Below, in pieces: positions 44,941 through 56,569 of a DNA stretch of 64,000 nucleotides. Each line of letters starts with the position of its first letter. Positions within the stretch are counted from its first letter, which is position 1. The notes below the pieces were generated by a model. That model did no database searches. It saw nothing but the letters and a program-made list of their open reading frames with translations, and was not told the origin of the DNA. The DNA comes from Verticillium longisporum (lineage: Eukaryota; Ascomycota; Sordariomycetes; Glomerellales; Plectosphaerellaceae): the NCBI GenBank assembly GCA_019188255.1, contig JAETXT010000003.1, positions 6,386,001 through 6,450,000 of the forward strand, read 5' to 3'. The position numbers and the translations under genes were made by a program.

Positions 44941-45507
44941 GAGAGGCATACATACGTATATGATATGAAGACATGAGAGGGATGAGGATGCATAATTTAT
45001 AGTAATGATCAAAACAAGATGCATATGTAGAAGAAAGGCATATATATGTGAACATAGCGAGCCACATACCTCGGATGATCCCTCAAAATGTGACATGTTG
45101 ACATGTCCCTCGCGCCACCCATTCATCCCACCTCACACTTGACGCACATCACAATGACACGGCACAACCATCAACGAACCACATATATTGCATCCAGAAC
45201 CGCAAGTGTCATTCATTACATGCTACGGAAAGGCCAGTTGCCAGTGACTCTCAACCAGCACGAGGAAAAAAGAAGCCGCCCGCTCCAACAAACGCCAGCC
45301 CAAACCAGGACATCAAACCGCTATGCAAACCATATAGATGCTTTCCCCCGCCTGTTCCTCTCCCGGTCCGTTTTGTCTGGCCTTCTCTTCCGTATCCTAC
45401 CGATATGTCCTTCCATCGATAGGGGTGTCATCATGTCGTCGCCAAGTCTAAACCCCTTCAGGTCTCTTATTTTATTTTTACATCAAGTCCCCGTCCAACG
45501 GGCCCGC
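44941..45507. other. Convergent intergenic region
   Basis: About 570 bp holding the 3' ends of two converging genes. AT-rich words (CATATATATGTG) near 45036-45053 are likely 3' untranslated signals. No gene supported. Confidence 0.45.
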
Positions 45508-47009
45508 TTACATCCACATCATGTTACGGCTGCTCTGCTGGCGGTTCTGCTGCCACAGCGGGCCGCCGCCGTTCCCTCGGACGTAGCGTCGCGTTGGCGA
45601 CAGGTCCGCCTCGTCCTCGGCGGAAGGGGTGAAGGCGTTACCGCTGCCGCTCATACTGCTATTGTTGACGGCCGTCGCGGGCCGGCTGTCCTCCTCGTCG
45701 ATGCGCGTCAGAGCGTCGTTGAAACCGCGTGAGAATTCGTCGTACTCCTGCGTCAGCGGCACCTGGTCATCATTGCCGCTGCCGCCCTGGGCGTTGTGCG
45801 TCGCGCGCATGGGAATGACCTCGCCCGAGGGACCATAGCCGAACGGCTGGTCGAGGTCGGCCGTGGGATGATGGGCGGGCTGCGCCATGCCCTTGTTGCT
45901 GATGATGGTCGTCTGATTGCCATTTTGGCCTGGCATGTAGGCCTGCTCGTACGTGTCTCGACCAGATCCGATGGGAGCGAAGCCAGAGGCACCCGTCATG
46001 GGACTGCAGAAGTAGTTAGCAAAGGCCGCTCTGCTTTTTTCGTTGCGCAGACGTGGGTTTCTCACCTGATGTAACGAATATTCTCCTTGGTACCAGGTCC
46101 TTGGCGCTTATTGCCACGCTTTCGCTTCCAGCAGAAGAGACCAACGACAAGCAGACCGATCAGAACGGCGGCGCCGCTGATTGAGCCTCCGATAATGGCC
46201 CCAGTCTTGTTGACACCACCTGAGGAAGACGCATCTGGCGCTTCCGTGACGGGCTCGCCAGAGGCGGTGGAGGATTCAGCGGCTGCCGAGGTAGAGGACG
46301 AGTCATCTGTTGACGCTGAAGACGACGCCGAGCTGGACGCGCCGCTGCTGGACGAGGTGTCTGTCGACGATGCGGTTGACGTTGTCTGGCTGCCGCTGGA
46401 GACAGACCCGAGCGTCGTAGGCTCGGACAGCTGGCTAGGCGTGGCCGTCAGGGGCGCCGAAACGGTTTCCAGTGCAGGCGGGGCCGCCACGCCGGAGGCG
46501 GTAGCTACGACGGTGGCAGCCATGTCCGAGGCGGAGCCGCAGCCGTATTGGAAGTTTCCGCCCTCAAAGGTGTTCCTGTAGCAGACGTCGGAGCCGACGC
46601 AAGTGAAGACGTAGGGGTTCAGCTCGGTCTGGGGTCCGCTGTTGGCGTCAACGCAGCCGGTAAAGACGCCCGTCGTGCATGCGCCGCCGCCGTTGGGGCA
46701 GCACCCGATGACGCCTCCGCCATGGGCAACAACACAGTGCGGGCCGGCCGAACATGTGGCAGGAAGGGCAGGGTCCCCGCCGACGTAGCCGCATATCGTG
46801 TTCTCCTCTTGCCTACTGAGCAGGTCGTGAGGCAACAGCGAAGCGGCAGTTGGTAGCGGGGGGTACGGGAGGACGTCGAGTTGGCGGTGGTCAATCGTCA
46901 ACGTCTGGCGAGGTAGCACGTGGGCGTTGGCTGGCGCAAGAATCGAGGTGAGCAACAGAATGGCCGTTGCGGAAGGCAGCCGTGGGAGAATGCCCTGAAC
47001 TAGCGACAT
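45508..47009 (-). CDS. Single-pass membrane protein with Cys-rich ectodomain and Ser-rich stalk (wall-sensor-like)
   Basis: Two exons, 47009-46066 and 46003-45508 (donor GTGAGA, acceptor GCAG), giving 479 residues. Signal peptide MSLVQGILPRLPSATAILLL followed by TSILAPANA. The ectodomain has about ten cysteines in a compact fold (ENTICGYVGGDPALPATCSA, IGCCPNGGGACTTGVFTGC). Next come a Ser/Thr/Ala stalk of about 100 residues and one membrane helix (GAIIGGSISGAAVLIGLLVV) with a basic stop-transfer CWKRKRGNKR. The cytoplasmic tail of about 170 residues is disordered. This is the layout of Mid2/Wsc-type wall sensors and other fungal Ser-rich surface proteins, but the Cys pattern is not a WSC domain, so the sensing role is inference. 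Confidence 0.82.
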
Positions 47010-48513
47010 GGCGTCTTCGTAGCTTCTTCTTTTCTTGAAGAGGCGTCGTATGAGTGACGCTGTGTCTCGCGCGATGGATGCCGATAAGTAGTGTTGTTGG
47101 AAATGGGAGGTGGTGAGAAGTAAATCTATCCGTTGGGAGTCGGCTGCTGTTCGATACGATTTGCAATTTGGCAGGTGTTGCTGCTGTGTCTCAAGGCGGG
47201 CAGCGACCAGCGGGATCCATGGCAAGAGTCGGTGATTTGGATCCGTACAGCGGCTGGGTTCGTTGGGGAAGCAACAAGAGAAGGGAGGCGATACGAGAGA
47301 GAGAGAGCAGGACAAGGCAAGTGCGTGCTGGGCACCCGCGAGACAAAAGAAAGTAAGCCAGCGAGCCAGGCACGGCACGGCCAAGAAAGAACGACGTCTG
47401 AAGGCAAATTTAGACCCTGCAGGGAAGTCAACTAAGTGGCAGGGATGGAGGGGGCCTTTTGCTTCCCCTTCCTCGGCATCGTCGTGAGAAGATGGAAAGA
47501 CACAGGGCTGAAACGACAATACGTGAGACTCCAAGTCGATGGTCCTTGTCATAAGTCCTTTGCCTCAACTCCTTTGCCCTCTCATCGATGGGTAATGGAA
47601 ATCAAGTCCCTCCACGAGGCCGTAATAACGTGTTGGTCTTGCTTGGGGCTTTGGAAAAAGCAGGTGGCAGGTGCAGGCATCGTCATGGGCTTTCTGGCTC
47701 TCGGCCGCAGTCCCACACCTTCGTTGGCTAGGCTCCCGGCAGGGTGGCGGGGCTTGGGGGCGTCATTGAGGGGGGGGGGCCTTTTCCTGCGGGTCTGGGC
47801 CTACTCCAGGCACACCAATGGACAAGTCAGGGACCTTGCCCGACGATCTCGTCGCTTGATTGGGGAGGATTGGGTGAGATGGGAGGTTGGAGTCGCGGCT
47901 CGCTGCTTTCTCAGTGCTTTCTCAGTGTTTTCCACTGGGAAGACGTGGCGGTGCACGCGTCGATCTCGCCACAGCTGCGGGGTCGAACACGTTTGGGCAC
48001 TGTCGCGATGAGTGCTCAACGGCACGTAAGCCACACAGGTCCGCCCAGGTCTTCACACTGTCTCGTGCAGTGCTAGTGGCACCACTGAGCGCTACCCAGA
48101 TGCCTTCACACCTACCTAGCATGACAACCTTTTTTTAGACCGCAGCGTGGCTGTGCCTGGCCTCCCTGGGCTGACTCGCTGGGGGGTCTGACTGAATTCT
48201 GGATTTCGTTGTGACTGAGTTCCCGTTACCATCTTTTCGCCATGTCTTCATCGGATGACTTTGGCGGGGAAAAAGGCGCCTCTTCATAATTCGTCTTCGT
48301 CGCCGTCGTTTTCGTCGCTGCCGGATAGCCTCACTCGCAATCCCTGCATCGAGACTTGTTTTTTTCTTTCGAGCTACTCTTTCTCTGTCCCTGGCTGTTG
48401 CTGTGACCCTCGCCCGAGCTGCCTAGCAACCAATGGGGCAGCTCCGAGTCTGGAAACGAGGATCCGCATTAGAGCTCCCATCTAGGATGAGCCCCGTTCA
48501 GAGGGGGGGGGGG
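47010..48513. other. Upstream region of the sensor-like gene
   Basis: About 1.5 kb of non-coding sequence with short unsupported frames. The part next to the gene is a long C/T-rich leader when read on the minus strand. A G-run (48501-48513) borders the next element. Confidence 0.45.
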
Positions 48514-48700
48514 TACGGAAGACTGCAGGCCGAACTGGCTCAAAACCCCAAATTCCAAAAAATCGATGACTAGGTCCACCCCCTCTTTGAGACCCTTATA
48601 TGGATCTATCCTAGTAAGGGGGTAATGAATATTAGCCCGTAAAATGCTATTAAGGGGATTATCTAAGCTTCGGACAGCTTCGTACAGCTTCGGACTATAG

Positions 48701-48975
48701 CCATGCCTTGGGGCCACCTATGGGCGTGCCTTGGGGCCACCTGTGGGCGTGCCTTGGGCCTATCTATTGCCATGCCTTGGGGCTACCTATGGGCGTACCT
48801 TGGGGCCACCTGTGGCTATGCCTTGGGGCTACCTGTGGCTATGCCTTGGGGCTACCTGTGGCTATGCCTTGGGGCTACCTGTGGCTATGCCTTGGGGCTA
48901 CCTGTGGCTATGCCTTGGGGCCACCTGTGGCTATGCCTTGGGGCTATCTATTGCTATGCTTTACGCCCATCTATT
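48701..48975 (+). repeat. 23-bp minisatellite, forward array (about 12 units)
   Basis: Units differ by a few bases on the left (CCACCTATGGGCGTG) and become identical in the middle. Since 23 is not a multiple of three and the unit lacks stops, all three plus frames are open through the array; these frames are not genes. Confidence 0.9.
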
Positions 48976-48984
48976 ACTACCCCT

Positions 48985-49140
48985 TATAGCTATACGTAGC
49001 CCCTAAGGCACGCTCATAGGTGGCCCTAAGGCATAGCAATAGGTAGGCGCAAGGCACGGCCATAGATAGGCCTACGGCACGCCCACAGGTGGCCCTAAGG
49101 CATAGCTATAGGTAGCCCCAAGGCATAGCTATAGGGTAGG
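48985..49140 (-). repeat. 23-bp minisatellite, inverted array (about 6 units)
   Basis: Words such as GGCCCTAAGGCATAGC and AGGTAGCCCCAAGGCATAGC are the reverse complement of the forward unit, with more divergence between units than in the forward array. Confidence 0.85.
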
Positions 49141-49328
49141 CCATTCTATTCTATTCTACTTACTAATAGCCTTTAATTAGCTAGAGCTCCTTAGCCCCGC
49201 TTAATATGCATAGGCTATCCCTAATATAGACTAGTATTATGAATTTTTATATATTCTAGGAAAGACCCTCCAGGGTCAATGTATTCACATTTTTGGTTTT
49301 GAGCCAGTTCGGCCTGCAGTCTTCCGTA

Positions 49329-50461
49329 GGGGGGGTTGCTCCCAGCCACGAGCGACCCGGAGCGGACCTCAAACAACACCCACGTTGGCCCGAGCTGCTT
49401 GCTACTTGCCATGTTGATATCGTCTGTTGGCGTGGTCACAACCGAGACTGGTTCAGTCTGTCGCGCCTAGATGATCATTAAACCTTGTGCTGTCAGTAAT
49501 CGATAGAATGGTAAGGCCGAGCTCGATGTTAGGTTTTCGTTCGCTATGGTAAGGTGTCACCAATTGATGATGGCTTCTGGCAGTGCCTCGCTGCCGTTGG
49601 CCATAGTCGGATGAAATGGTCGTCTGATGTTGTGTTGACGCGACCGGTGCTTCCAAGTCGGCGTAATTGAGTACCGGCAGTTAAGAAACGAAGAAAAGAG
49701 TCATGTCGAGAGCTGAAGATGGCTTCCGCGGGCAATCTCCAAAGCCGGCCCTACTACCAGTCAGTGTCTCGACTTGATGCACGGCTGTTGACCTGTGGTG
49801 CCTAATAAAAGCAGGTGCTGGATGCGAGATCGATTGACGAATGGGCATTGCCATGTGCAGATCCCTGCATTTAGTCCGAGCCGACGTACTGGGACGATTC
49901 GGTGGTAGTAGGTAGCAGAGCTGCTGTTGCTTTTCCAAGCCGGCGTGCCTTTCGATGATCATCGTTTCGTGACCATCTCCTCATCAAGTCCACTGGACTG
50001 ACCTGACCAAAAGAAGCCTTCAATGGCAAGGAGCACAGATTGTGTGCACATGCACCACCGAGGCAGCGGCACGGCGCTCAGCGCGTCACGACAGCGCGGC
50101 ACGGCCCCCCCGGGAACCCCGCTGTCCTTCAGGTGTCTGTCCCCTAATATTTCATTCCAGCCAGGGACAATCCACCTGGCAGTTCCCAAGGCCATGGGCA
50201 TCGGCCAGGGGCATCCCGCCATGGGCATCCTTCCTATCGTGGAATCGTCCCCACAGTTCGCGGCCAAAGCTTGGCATCTCGACCCTCACCGACCTCCTCC
50301 TTCCCCATTCCTCTCTCCCCTCACCATCACGCCCATCTGTCTTGGCCTCTTCTCTTCATCCGAGCTGTCTGCTGGCTTCACTTTGAAGCACAGGCTGCCT
50401 GCCCGTCATCCATTGGCTCTAAGGTCCTGTAGAGACAAGTCAAGCAACCCCTCAGCCCATC
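49329..50461. other. Upstream region of the vacuolar channel gene
   Basis: About 1.1 kb. The last 150 bp are a C/T-rich leader (CCTCCTTCCCC, CCTCACCATCACGCCC). No other supported feature. Confidence 0.45.
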
Positions 50462-52719
50462 ATGCCGATGCGTGTCAAGTCGCGGCCTCTGCCGGCCGCC
50501 CGTGAGCCCAGTCCCATGTCCGTGAACTGGGACGCCAACCTGCTGCCTGACATTGGGGTCGACGACGGCTTCCGCGAGGTCATCAAGAAGCTGTCCGTCT
50601 ACTTTGCCGAGGTCATCCAGCTGCCGAGCACCTTTGAGCAGCTCCGTACCACGACTGCTGGCGATAGCTTGAGGCTGCTCGTAGATCACCTCAACGCGAC
50701 CTGCACCAACCCCGCCATTGTCAATGCCCTGCTGTCAGTTTTCTATTTTCTTTACTTCATCCCCCAAGGATCCCTCCTGCCCAGACTGACCCCCATACCA
50801 GCGCTCTGCGGTGGCACTATGCTACCGAAGGCGACTCCTACAATCGCAACCTCGCCGAGGCGCGTGCCGATGCCTGTGAGATCGTCGCCTGGCGCTTCTT
50901 GACCCGCCTGTCTGAGCGCGAGGCCGTCGCTTTCTGCCTCTACGACATTCCCGACACCCAGGAAGGCGAGCAGGTCCCCGGCAACGGCGACGAGGAGAGC
51001 AACGAACAGTCGCCCCTCCTCTCGCCTAACTGGTCCAATGCTGGTGCAGGCCGTCACTCGCTTCCGCGCCCCGCTGGCGCCGGCAGCACCAAGCGCTATC
51101 AGCTCTTGTCTTCGCTGTCGAGGCTCACCATGAGCATGCATGCCAGCGACGACGATGACTGCGAAAGCGACGACGAGGACGACCCAACGGCCCCCTTCAA
51201 GTCGCTCAACGCCCTCGAGATCGCCGCCATTGCCGATGCCAAGCGCTTCCTCAGCCAGCATGTCGTGCAGAAGATCATCACGGGTATTTGGAACGGCGAC
51301 ATTGTCTTTTGGGACAGCCTTTCGATCCATGCCGAGAAGAAGCCGCGCTTCTACAACGCACGCACCGCCGATCCCTTCAGCCGCCTCCGGGTGCCGCGTT
51401 ACCTCAAGGCCTGGGAGGCTCTCTTCTTCGCCGTCTTCCTGTGCCTCTACTACGGTGTCCTTGTCGAGCTCAACACGGAGAGGATCACGCCCACCGAGGC
51501 GACGCTGTACGTTTGGTTCGCTGCCTTCTGCTACGATGAGCTGAGCGAGTGGAACGATGCCGGGTCCATCTTCTATGCTGCCGATATATGGAACCTCTTC
51601 GACATGATCATGATCGGTATCGGCGTTACCTTTGCCATTCTAAGTAAGCCCTCCTCCCTTGAGAAACGCATCGTTGCTGGCAGTTCTAACGACGTTCAGG
51701 GGGCATCGGTCTTGTCAACAACGACCAGTACATCACTGATCTGGCTTTTAACGTCTTCTCGCTCGAGGCCCTCTTCATGGTGCCGCGTATCTTCTCATTC
51801 CTCAGCTTGTCCCCGTACTTTGGCACCTTGATCCCCTGTCTCCGCGAGGTGAGTTTTCTGATCGCTGCTCCGCGAACTTGACTGACACCGCCTTGCAGAT
51901 GGGCAAGGACTTCGTCAAATTCATGGTCCTCGTCGTCATCATCTACCTCGGCTTCCTCACAACCTTCTCCCTTATCGGCAAGGAGAAGTTCCCTCTGCGT
52001 CACATGGCCATGAACCTGACCAAGATCTTCTTCGGCTCGAGCTTTGTCGGTTTCGAAATTATGCGCGATATTGATCCCGTGTTCGGACCCCCGCTCATGA
52101 TTCTCTTCGTCACGCTCTCGTCCATTCTCCTCATGGGCTCGCTCACCGGTATGCTCTCCAACTCGTTCTCGCGCGTCATTACCCACGCCCGCGAGGAGTA
52201 CCTCTACGTCTACAGCGTCTACGTGCTCGAGGCCTCGACTAGTAACCGCCTCACGCACTTCTACCCGCCCTTCAACCTCGTCGCCCTCGTCATCTTCCGC
52301 CCCTCCGCCTCATCCTCCCTTCGGATAACAAGTTCCGCGCCGGCCGCATCCTCCTGCTCAAGGCCACGCACCTGCCCATCGTCGGCGCCATTCAACTGTA
52401 CGAGCTCATCCGCCGTCGCGTCCTGCCGGACGAGTTTGCCGGTTTCGCGGGCCCCCGCACCACGTCGCAAATCACGAAGCCGCACCGTCAGATTGGTCTG
52501 GGTCGGCCCTCGTCGTCGCAGCGCCCCGGTCTGCCGTCGCCACGCCACTCTTCGGCTCGTGACCAGACGGACGAACGTGAGGACGACGGCATGGAGGGCC
52601 CGACACCCGTCGAGATGCGCGTGTCGGAGCTTGCCGAGCGCATCGACCGGCTCACGGCACTCGTCGAGGCGCTGCACAAGCCACAGGAGCAGAAGGCTGC
52701 CAGGACGGACAGCTCCTAG
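50462..52719 (+). CDS. yvc1: TRPY/YVC1-type vacuolar cation channel, one frame break near the 3' end
   Basis: Calcium-release channel of the vacuolar membrane in fungi. Exons 50462-50733, 50802-51643, 51700-51848 and 51899-52719, with donors GTCAGT, GTAAGC and GTGAGT; about 690 residues. The N-terminal cytosolic part includes ALRWHYATEGDSYNRNLAEA. Membrane helices follow (ALFFAVFLCLYYGVLVEL, IWNLFDMIMIGIGVTFAIL, FMVLVVIIYLGFLTTFSLIG). A pore-region segment follows (MNLTKIFFGSSFVGF), then a last helix (LMILFVTLSSILLMGSLTG). The C-terminal tail is charged with a short coiled coil (VSELAERIDRLTALVEAL). The frame breaks at the C4 run 52300-52303: one added C restores RLILPSDNKFRAGRILLLKA and the stop at 52717-52719. 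Confidence 0.88.
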
Positions 52720-53224
52720 CCAGTCGATCCGCATCAATCGTAGAGCCATCTGGCGATCATGTCGGAAAACCGAACGGCTAGTGGAATTGAGACGTGTGTT
52801 AGGATTCATGTTCTTTTGCATTTTCTTTTAGGCCATCTGGATCATCGTCCGTACCGTAGTCTGCATTTTCCCTGCTACACATTCGGCCTAGCTAGCCTTA
52901 ACGATTGCAATGTAGCGCTGTTGAATAACTTTGCAATCTTGACTTTACCATCAATCAATCGGCCACTCGCTGTGCGTGAGAGAGAGGCGGGAAGGAAATG
53001 CACCTTTCCGGGGGGCTGAGCTGCACGATAGCCTCAGCTGACGGGAACTGATGGATGCCTGCTTTGCATCACACGCCTGCCTCCACTTTGTGCCACAGGA
53101 TCGACACATTTATGTACGCCCTCCCCAATTCCCTGTCCACCCCCGCGATGCGATACTGAAGCCCTTCGCTGTCATCTGGGAACCCCCCCCCCCTTCTTTG
53201 CTGCCCTGATCATCGTATTCCACC
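52720..53224. other. Intergenic region
   Basis: About 500 bp. A C-run near 53187-53195 lies in the leader of the HET gene. No supported feature. Confidence 0.45.
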
Positions 53225-55509
53225 ATGGACCGGTTTCGCATGCCACGATATAGTACCGATGAAGAGGAAGACTTTGAGGCCCTGCCCGTGATCAAATTTC
53301 CGCCCAACAACAATGGCCCCGGATGCGCTCGGTGCCACAGTCTCCTCAAAACAAAACACGTCTGGCGTCTCGAAGTCAAGGTTGGCGACCTGCGGGACGA
53401 GCTGACGGCCACGGGACGCATCGAGTGCCCCGCCTGCCGGCTGCTCTGGGACGGCGCCTACGCCGTCGTCGGCCTCGACATTTACGCCTACCAGTGGCTC
53501 CAGGTCAACGAGAGGGGGCCAGACGTCTCCATGGGTCCGCTTTCCGTCACGCTCTGTCCGGGGTGGTATGACGGTACCAACGAGCCCCCTCGCGTGAGGG
53601 ACGGCCCGTCAAAGGGCAAGGTGCTCCGGGTGGAGGTGCAGTATTACACGCCTTGGGGTAAATGTGCTCCCCGTTTTGCTTCTTTCTCTTTTTTTCTGAC
53701 GCACGCCTAGATGTCGAGGCACGTTCACCGTGGGTGGCGGTGGGCAAAGGCTACCATATTGCGACTGAGGGTCTCGCGGACAGCTGCATCGAGCTGGCGC
53801 GCACTTGGCTGAGGGATTGCACAGCTGGTTCGGGCAAGCATACCAAGTCCGGATGTCGTGCTAGCGAAACATCACCTCTTCCGAAGAGGGTTATTGATGT
53901 TGAGAACAACAAGCTTTACTTGCCGTCACCGAACGAGAAGGATCGCTATGTGGCACTGAGTCACTGCTGGGGCGGGAGCACGCCGGTGCGTACCACACGT
54001 GGCACGCTTGCGGCTCATCTCAAAGCCCTGCCATCTCTGCTACCTGCGACCTTTCGCGATGCTATTGCCGTCACAAAGATGTTGGGTGTTCGGTATCTCT
54101 GGATAGACTCTCTCTGTATCATACAAGACGACAAGGACGATTGGCGTAGCGAGGCGGCGCACATGGCGACAATCTATGAAAGCGCCCTCGTCACTATCTC
54201 GGCCGATGCCGCCTCGTGTAGCACCGACGGCTTCCTTGCGGTGTCTACACGGCAGACTAAACCACATGCCGAGGTCCCGTATTCCTTTACGGGTGCTACC
54301 GGACACAGCGTGGAGGGTGTTGTCTGCGTCCGGGAACGCGGCAAGCTCGGGCTTCTGCTACCATACCATGGCCTCGCCGGCGTGCGCAGTCAAAAGGACA
54401 CGGAATATTCGTGGGCTGACGAACCGGAAGCCCCTCGCAGTATTCTGTCGACGCGGGGCTGGGTCTTCCAGGAACGCATCCTCTCGCCGCGCACGTTGCA
54501 CTTCTCTGAGTTCGAGATGGCGTGGGAGTGCCGTTCCATTTGTACTTGTGAGTGCTCGGCAACAAGTCATAGACCCTACGTTTACGAGAGCTTGCTCAAG
54601 GGGCTTCTTGTCAACGACGATGACCAGGAGTACTTTCGCGACTTGTGGCGCGTCGAGGTTGTGCAGGAATACTCGCGCTTGGCTCTCACCTTTCCCCAGG
54701 ACCGACTCATCGCACTGGCAGGGCTCGCGACCGCTGTCGGGCGACTGAGACCTGAAGACCAGTATGTCGCTGGTCTGTGGCGTTCGTCACTCGGCGAGGA
54801 CCTGCTGTGGGCGGTTCAACCCATCAAAGCAAGCGCGCGACTCTCATCGAGGCCGGCAGCGAGCTGGTCTTGGGGTTCCATCACAGGCGCTGTAGCCTAC
54901 GGGCGGTCCAGTCGACACGACCTCGGCAGGCGGCGGCTTTCGGAAAGCTTTCAAGTAGAAAGGGTTGCCGTGCGCTTCAATGGGGAGGACAGGTTTAGCG
55001 ATCCGCTCATGGGGTCGTCGCTGAAGGTGATGGGTCAGGTCTTGCGAGGAAAGCTCGCTGGAGTTGCTGAACAGAACAAGACGTGGTTTGTGCCAGGGGG
55101 TTGGACGCCCACGTCCATCTACACGGGGTCCTCACCAGTGTTCTCACAACCAGCGCCCTCGCCAGGTCCATTTCTCGTGGCGTGGGATGTGATGACAAGG
55201 GAGACGTCTAGGGACGACTTGAGGCCCTACAGGGACAGGCAGTTGCTCTTTCTCATGGTTGCAGAGCAGCTGGGAGGGCCATGCGGGCTGTTGCTGGAAC
55301 AGAAGAATTCAGGATCGCGCTCGTCGTCACGATGCACGTGTAGTCGGGTTGGATTTGTGTACTCAGGTGAGGACTCGTCACCAGTGCCACGTCGGCGCGG
55401 ATCGACACCAGACTGGGCGGAAGAAGAGAGACAAGATTGCGCTCAGATGAGCTTGACGTGGAAGAAATGGGACAAGTTAAGTGTCAAGATGAAAATCAGC
55501 ATTGAGTAG
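53225..55509 (+). CDS. HET-domain (heterokaryon incompatibility) protein
   Basis: Fungal non-self-recognition family protein. Two exons, 53225-53657 and 53711-55509 (donor GTAAAT, acceptor CCTAG), giving 743 residues. A Cys-rich start (GCARCHSLL, IECPACRLLW) resembles the zinc-binding lead-in of many HET proteins. The HET domain (roughly residues 235-385) has the three family blocks: YVALSHCWGG, GVRYLWIDSLCIIQDDKDDW and STRGWVFQERILSPRTLHF. After it come FPQDRLIALAGLA and a variable C-terminal half with no repeats (no WD40, ankyrin or NACHT). Any partner gene cannot be identified here; neighbours are housekeeping genes. Confidence 0.93.
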
Positions 55510-56569
55510 GGTAGGTAGTATGCGCGTTGGCTAAAGATGCCACCAGACCATGGAGACTCTTGGTGTGTCAATGTTGGCAGTGGCAGGATCGTTCTCAGCA
55601 CAGCTTCTACATGGCGACAGTAGATAGATGGAGAAGCTGCAATTGAGCTTCGCGTCTCTTGCCAAAAGACTCTTGCCAAAATACCAATTTTGAACAGTTG
55701 TACGTACCTACATCAGGGAAAGCACAAGAATCTGCCTTCAATGTGAGGCAGGAGAAGCTCAGGAATGTTCCTCCTCGGTCAACGGTCCACCGAGCTCCCC
55801 CCAGCGTGGGGGCCCGTCCCGTCGGCTGCCGGCACTCAGTGGGGGCCACTGGGACATTTTGGGGGGCTGTCGCGAGTGCTGTGAGTCCTCGGCGCCAAGC
55901 GGGCCACGCCCAAGCTTCCCTCCGCGACTTGCTTGTGCCAAACCCCTGTTCGTCCGCGAGTAACCGTCTCCATCATCAGGCCATTCCACCATGCCATTTT
56001 ATCTCCGATGTCGGGCGCACGCACTGCAGGGCGTACCGCGAAAGCCCGTAAGCCAGAAATTCACCGTCGTCATTCGCTGGTTGACAGCCCGAAGCCCACT
56101 CATCATCTCGCTGGCTGGAAACCGGTCGGGTCGCCTTGAGCTTCGGGTTCAGTGCTGGTCCAGGGTCAATCAGCAGCAGCAGCCAGCCTTCTTCTGTCTG
56201 GTCCTCTTGTCTTGCCTGGTCCTTGTCCCGTTCCGTCCTTTTCCTCAGTCATCGTCAACCATTGCGGAGTCACCGACAACCTCGAGAGAAAGTGCAGCTT
56301 TTCGCCCGACCTTTTGCGCTCTGCCACGGATCGACGGACAGCGCAAGTAGAACATATCCCAACTCAGTCGCCAAACTGGCTCGCTTTTCGGACAACCAGG
56401 CTGCTTCGCCGAACCGGCGAACTAGACCAGACACCCCGGCTCGCAGAAAGCGATGAACGACAACAGCACAGCCTGCCGAACGCTGGGCTCGGCAGAATCA
56501 CCACTCACGCTGGGCTCGGCAGAATCACCACTCACGCTGCAACCGTCTGGTCCGCTGGCCGTCGCCGTC
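55510..56569. other. Intergenic region and possible leader of the next gene
   Basis: About 1.06 kb. Near its right end a 27-bp unit is repeated twice in tandem (56480-56506 and 56507-56533). It lies either in the 5' leader or, if the upstream ATG at 56453 is used, in an N-terminal extension. Otherwise nothing supported. Confidence 0.5.
56480..56533. repeat. 27-bp direct tandem duplication
   Basis: Two exact copies of a unit beginning ACGCTGGGCTCGGCAGAATC. In the frame of ATG 56453 it encodes LGSAESPLT twice and keeps frame. Confidence 0.9.

Larger units (their letters stand above)
48514..49328. mobile_element. Fold-back-like non-autonomous element with inverted minisatellite arrays
   Basis: Both ends carry a perfect 34-bp inverted repeat starting TACGGAAGACTGCAG. 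The 815-bp element lies in a G-tract: at least 7 G abut each end, a possible duplication, or the bounding TA may be a TA duplication. Inside, about 270 bp (near 48701-48975) is a tandem array of a 23-bp unit built from GCCTTGGGGCTACC and TGTGGCTAT. About 150 bp (near 48985-49140) is a shorter array of the same unit in reverse orientation, so the centre can fold back. No transposase. The ends differ from both other elements in this window. Confidence 0.85.

Noticed and set aside
48514..48717. Open frame containing LVIDFLEFGVLSQFGLQSSV, also found at the other end of the element
   Set aside because: The shared peptide is a translation of the terminal inverted repeat, not a gene.
48703..49006. 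Three overlapping repetitive open frames with MPWGYLWLCLGATCGYALG-type repeats
   Set aside because: They arise because the 23-bp minisatellite has no stop in any plus frame; not a repeat protein.
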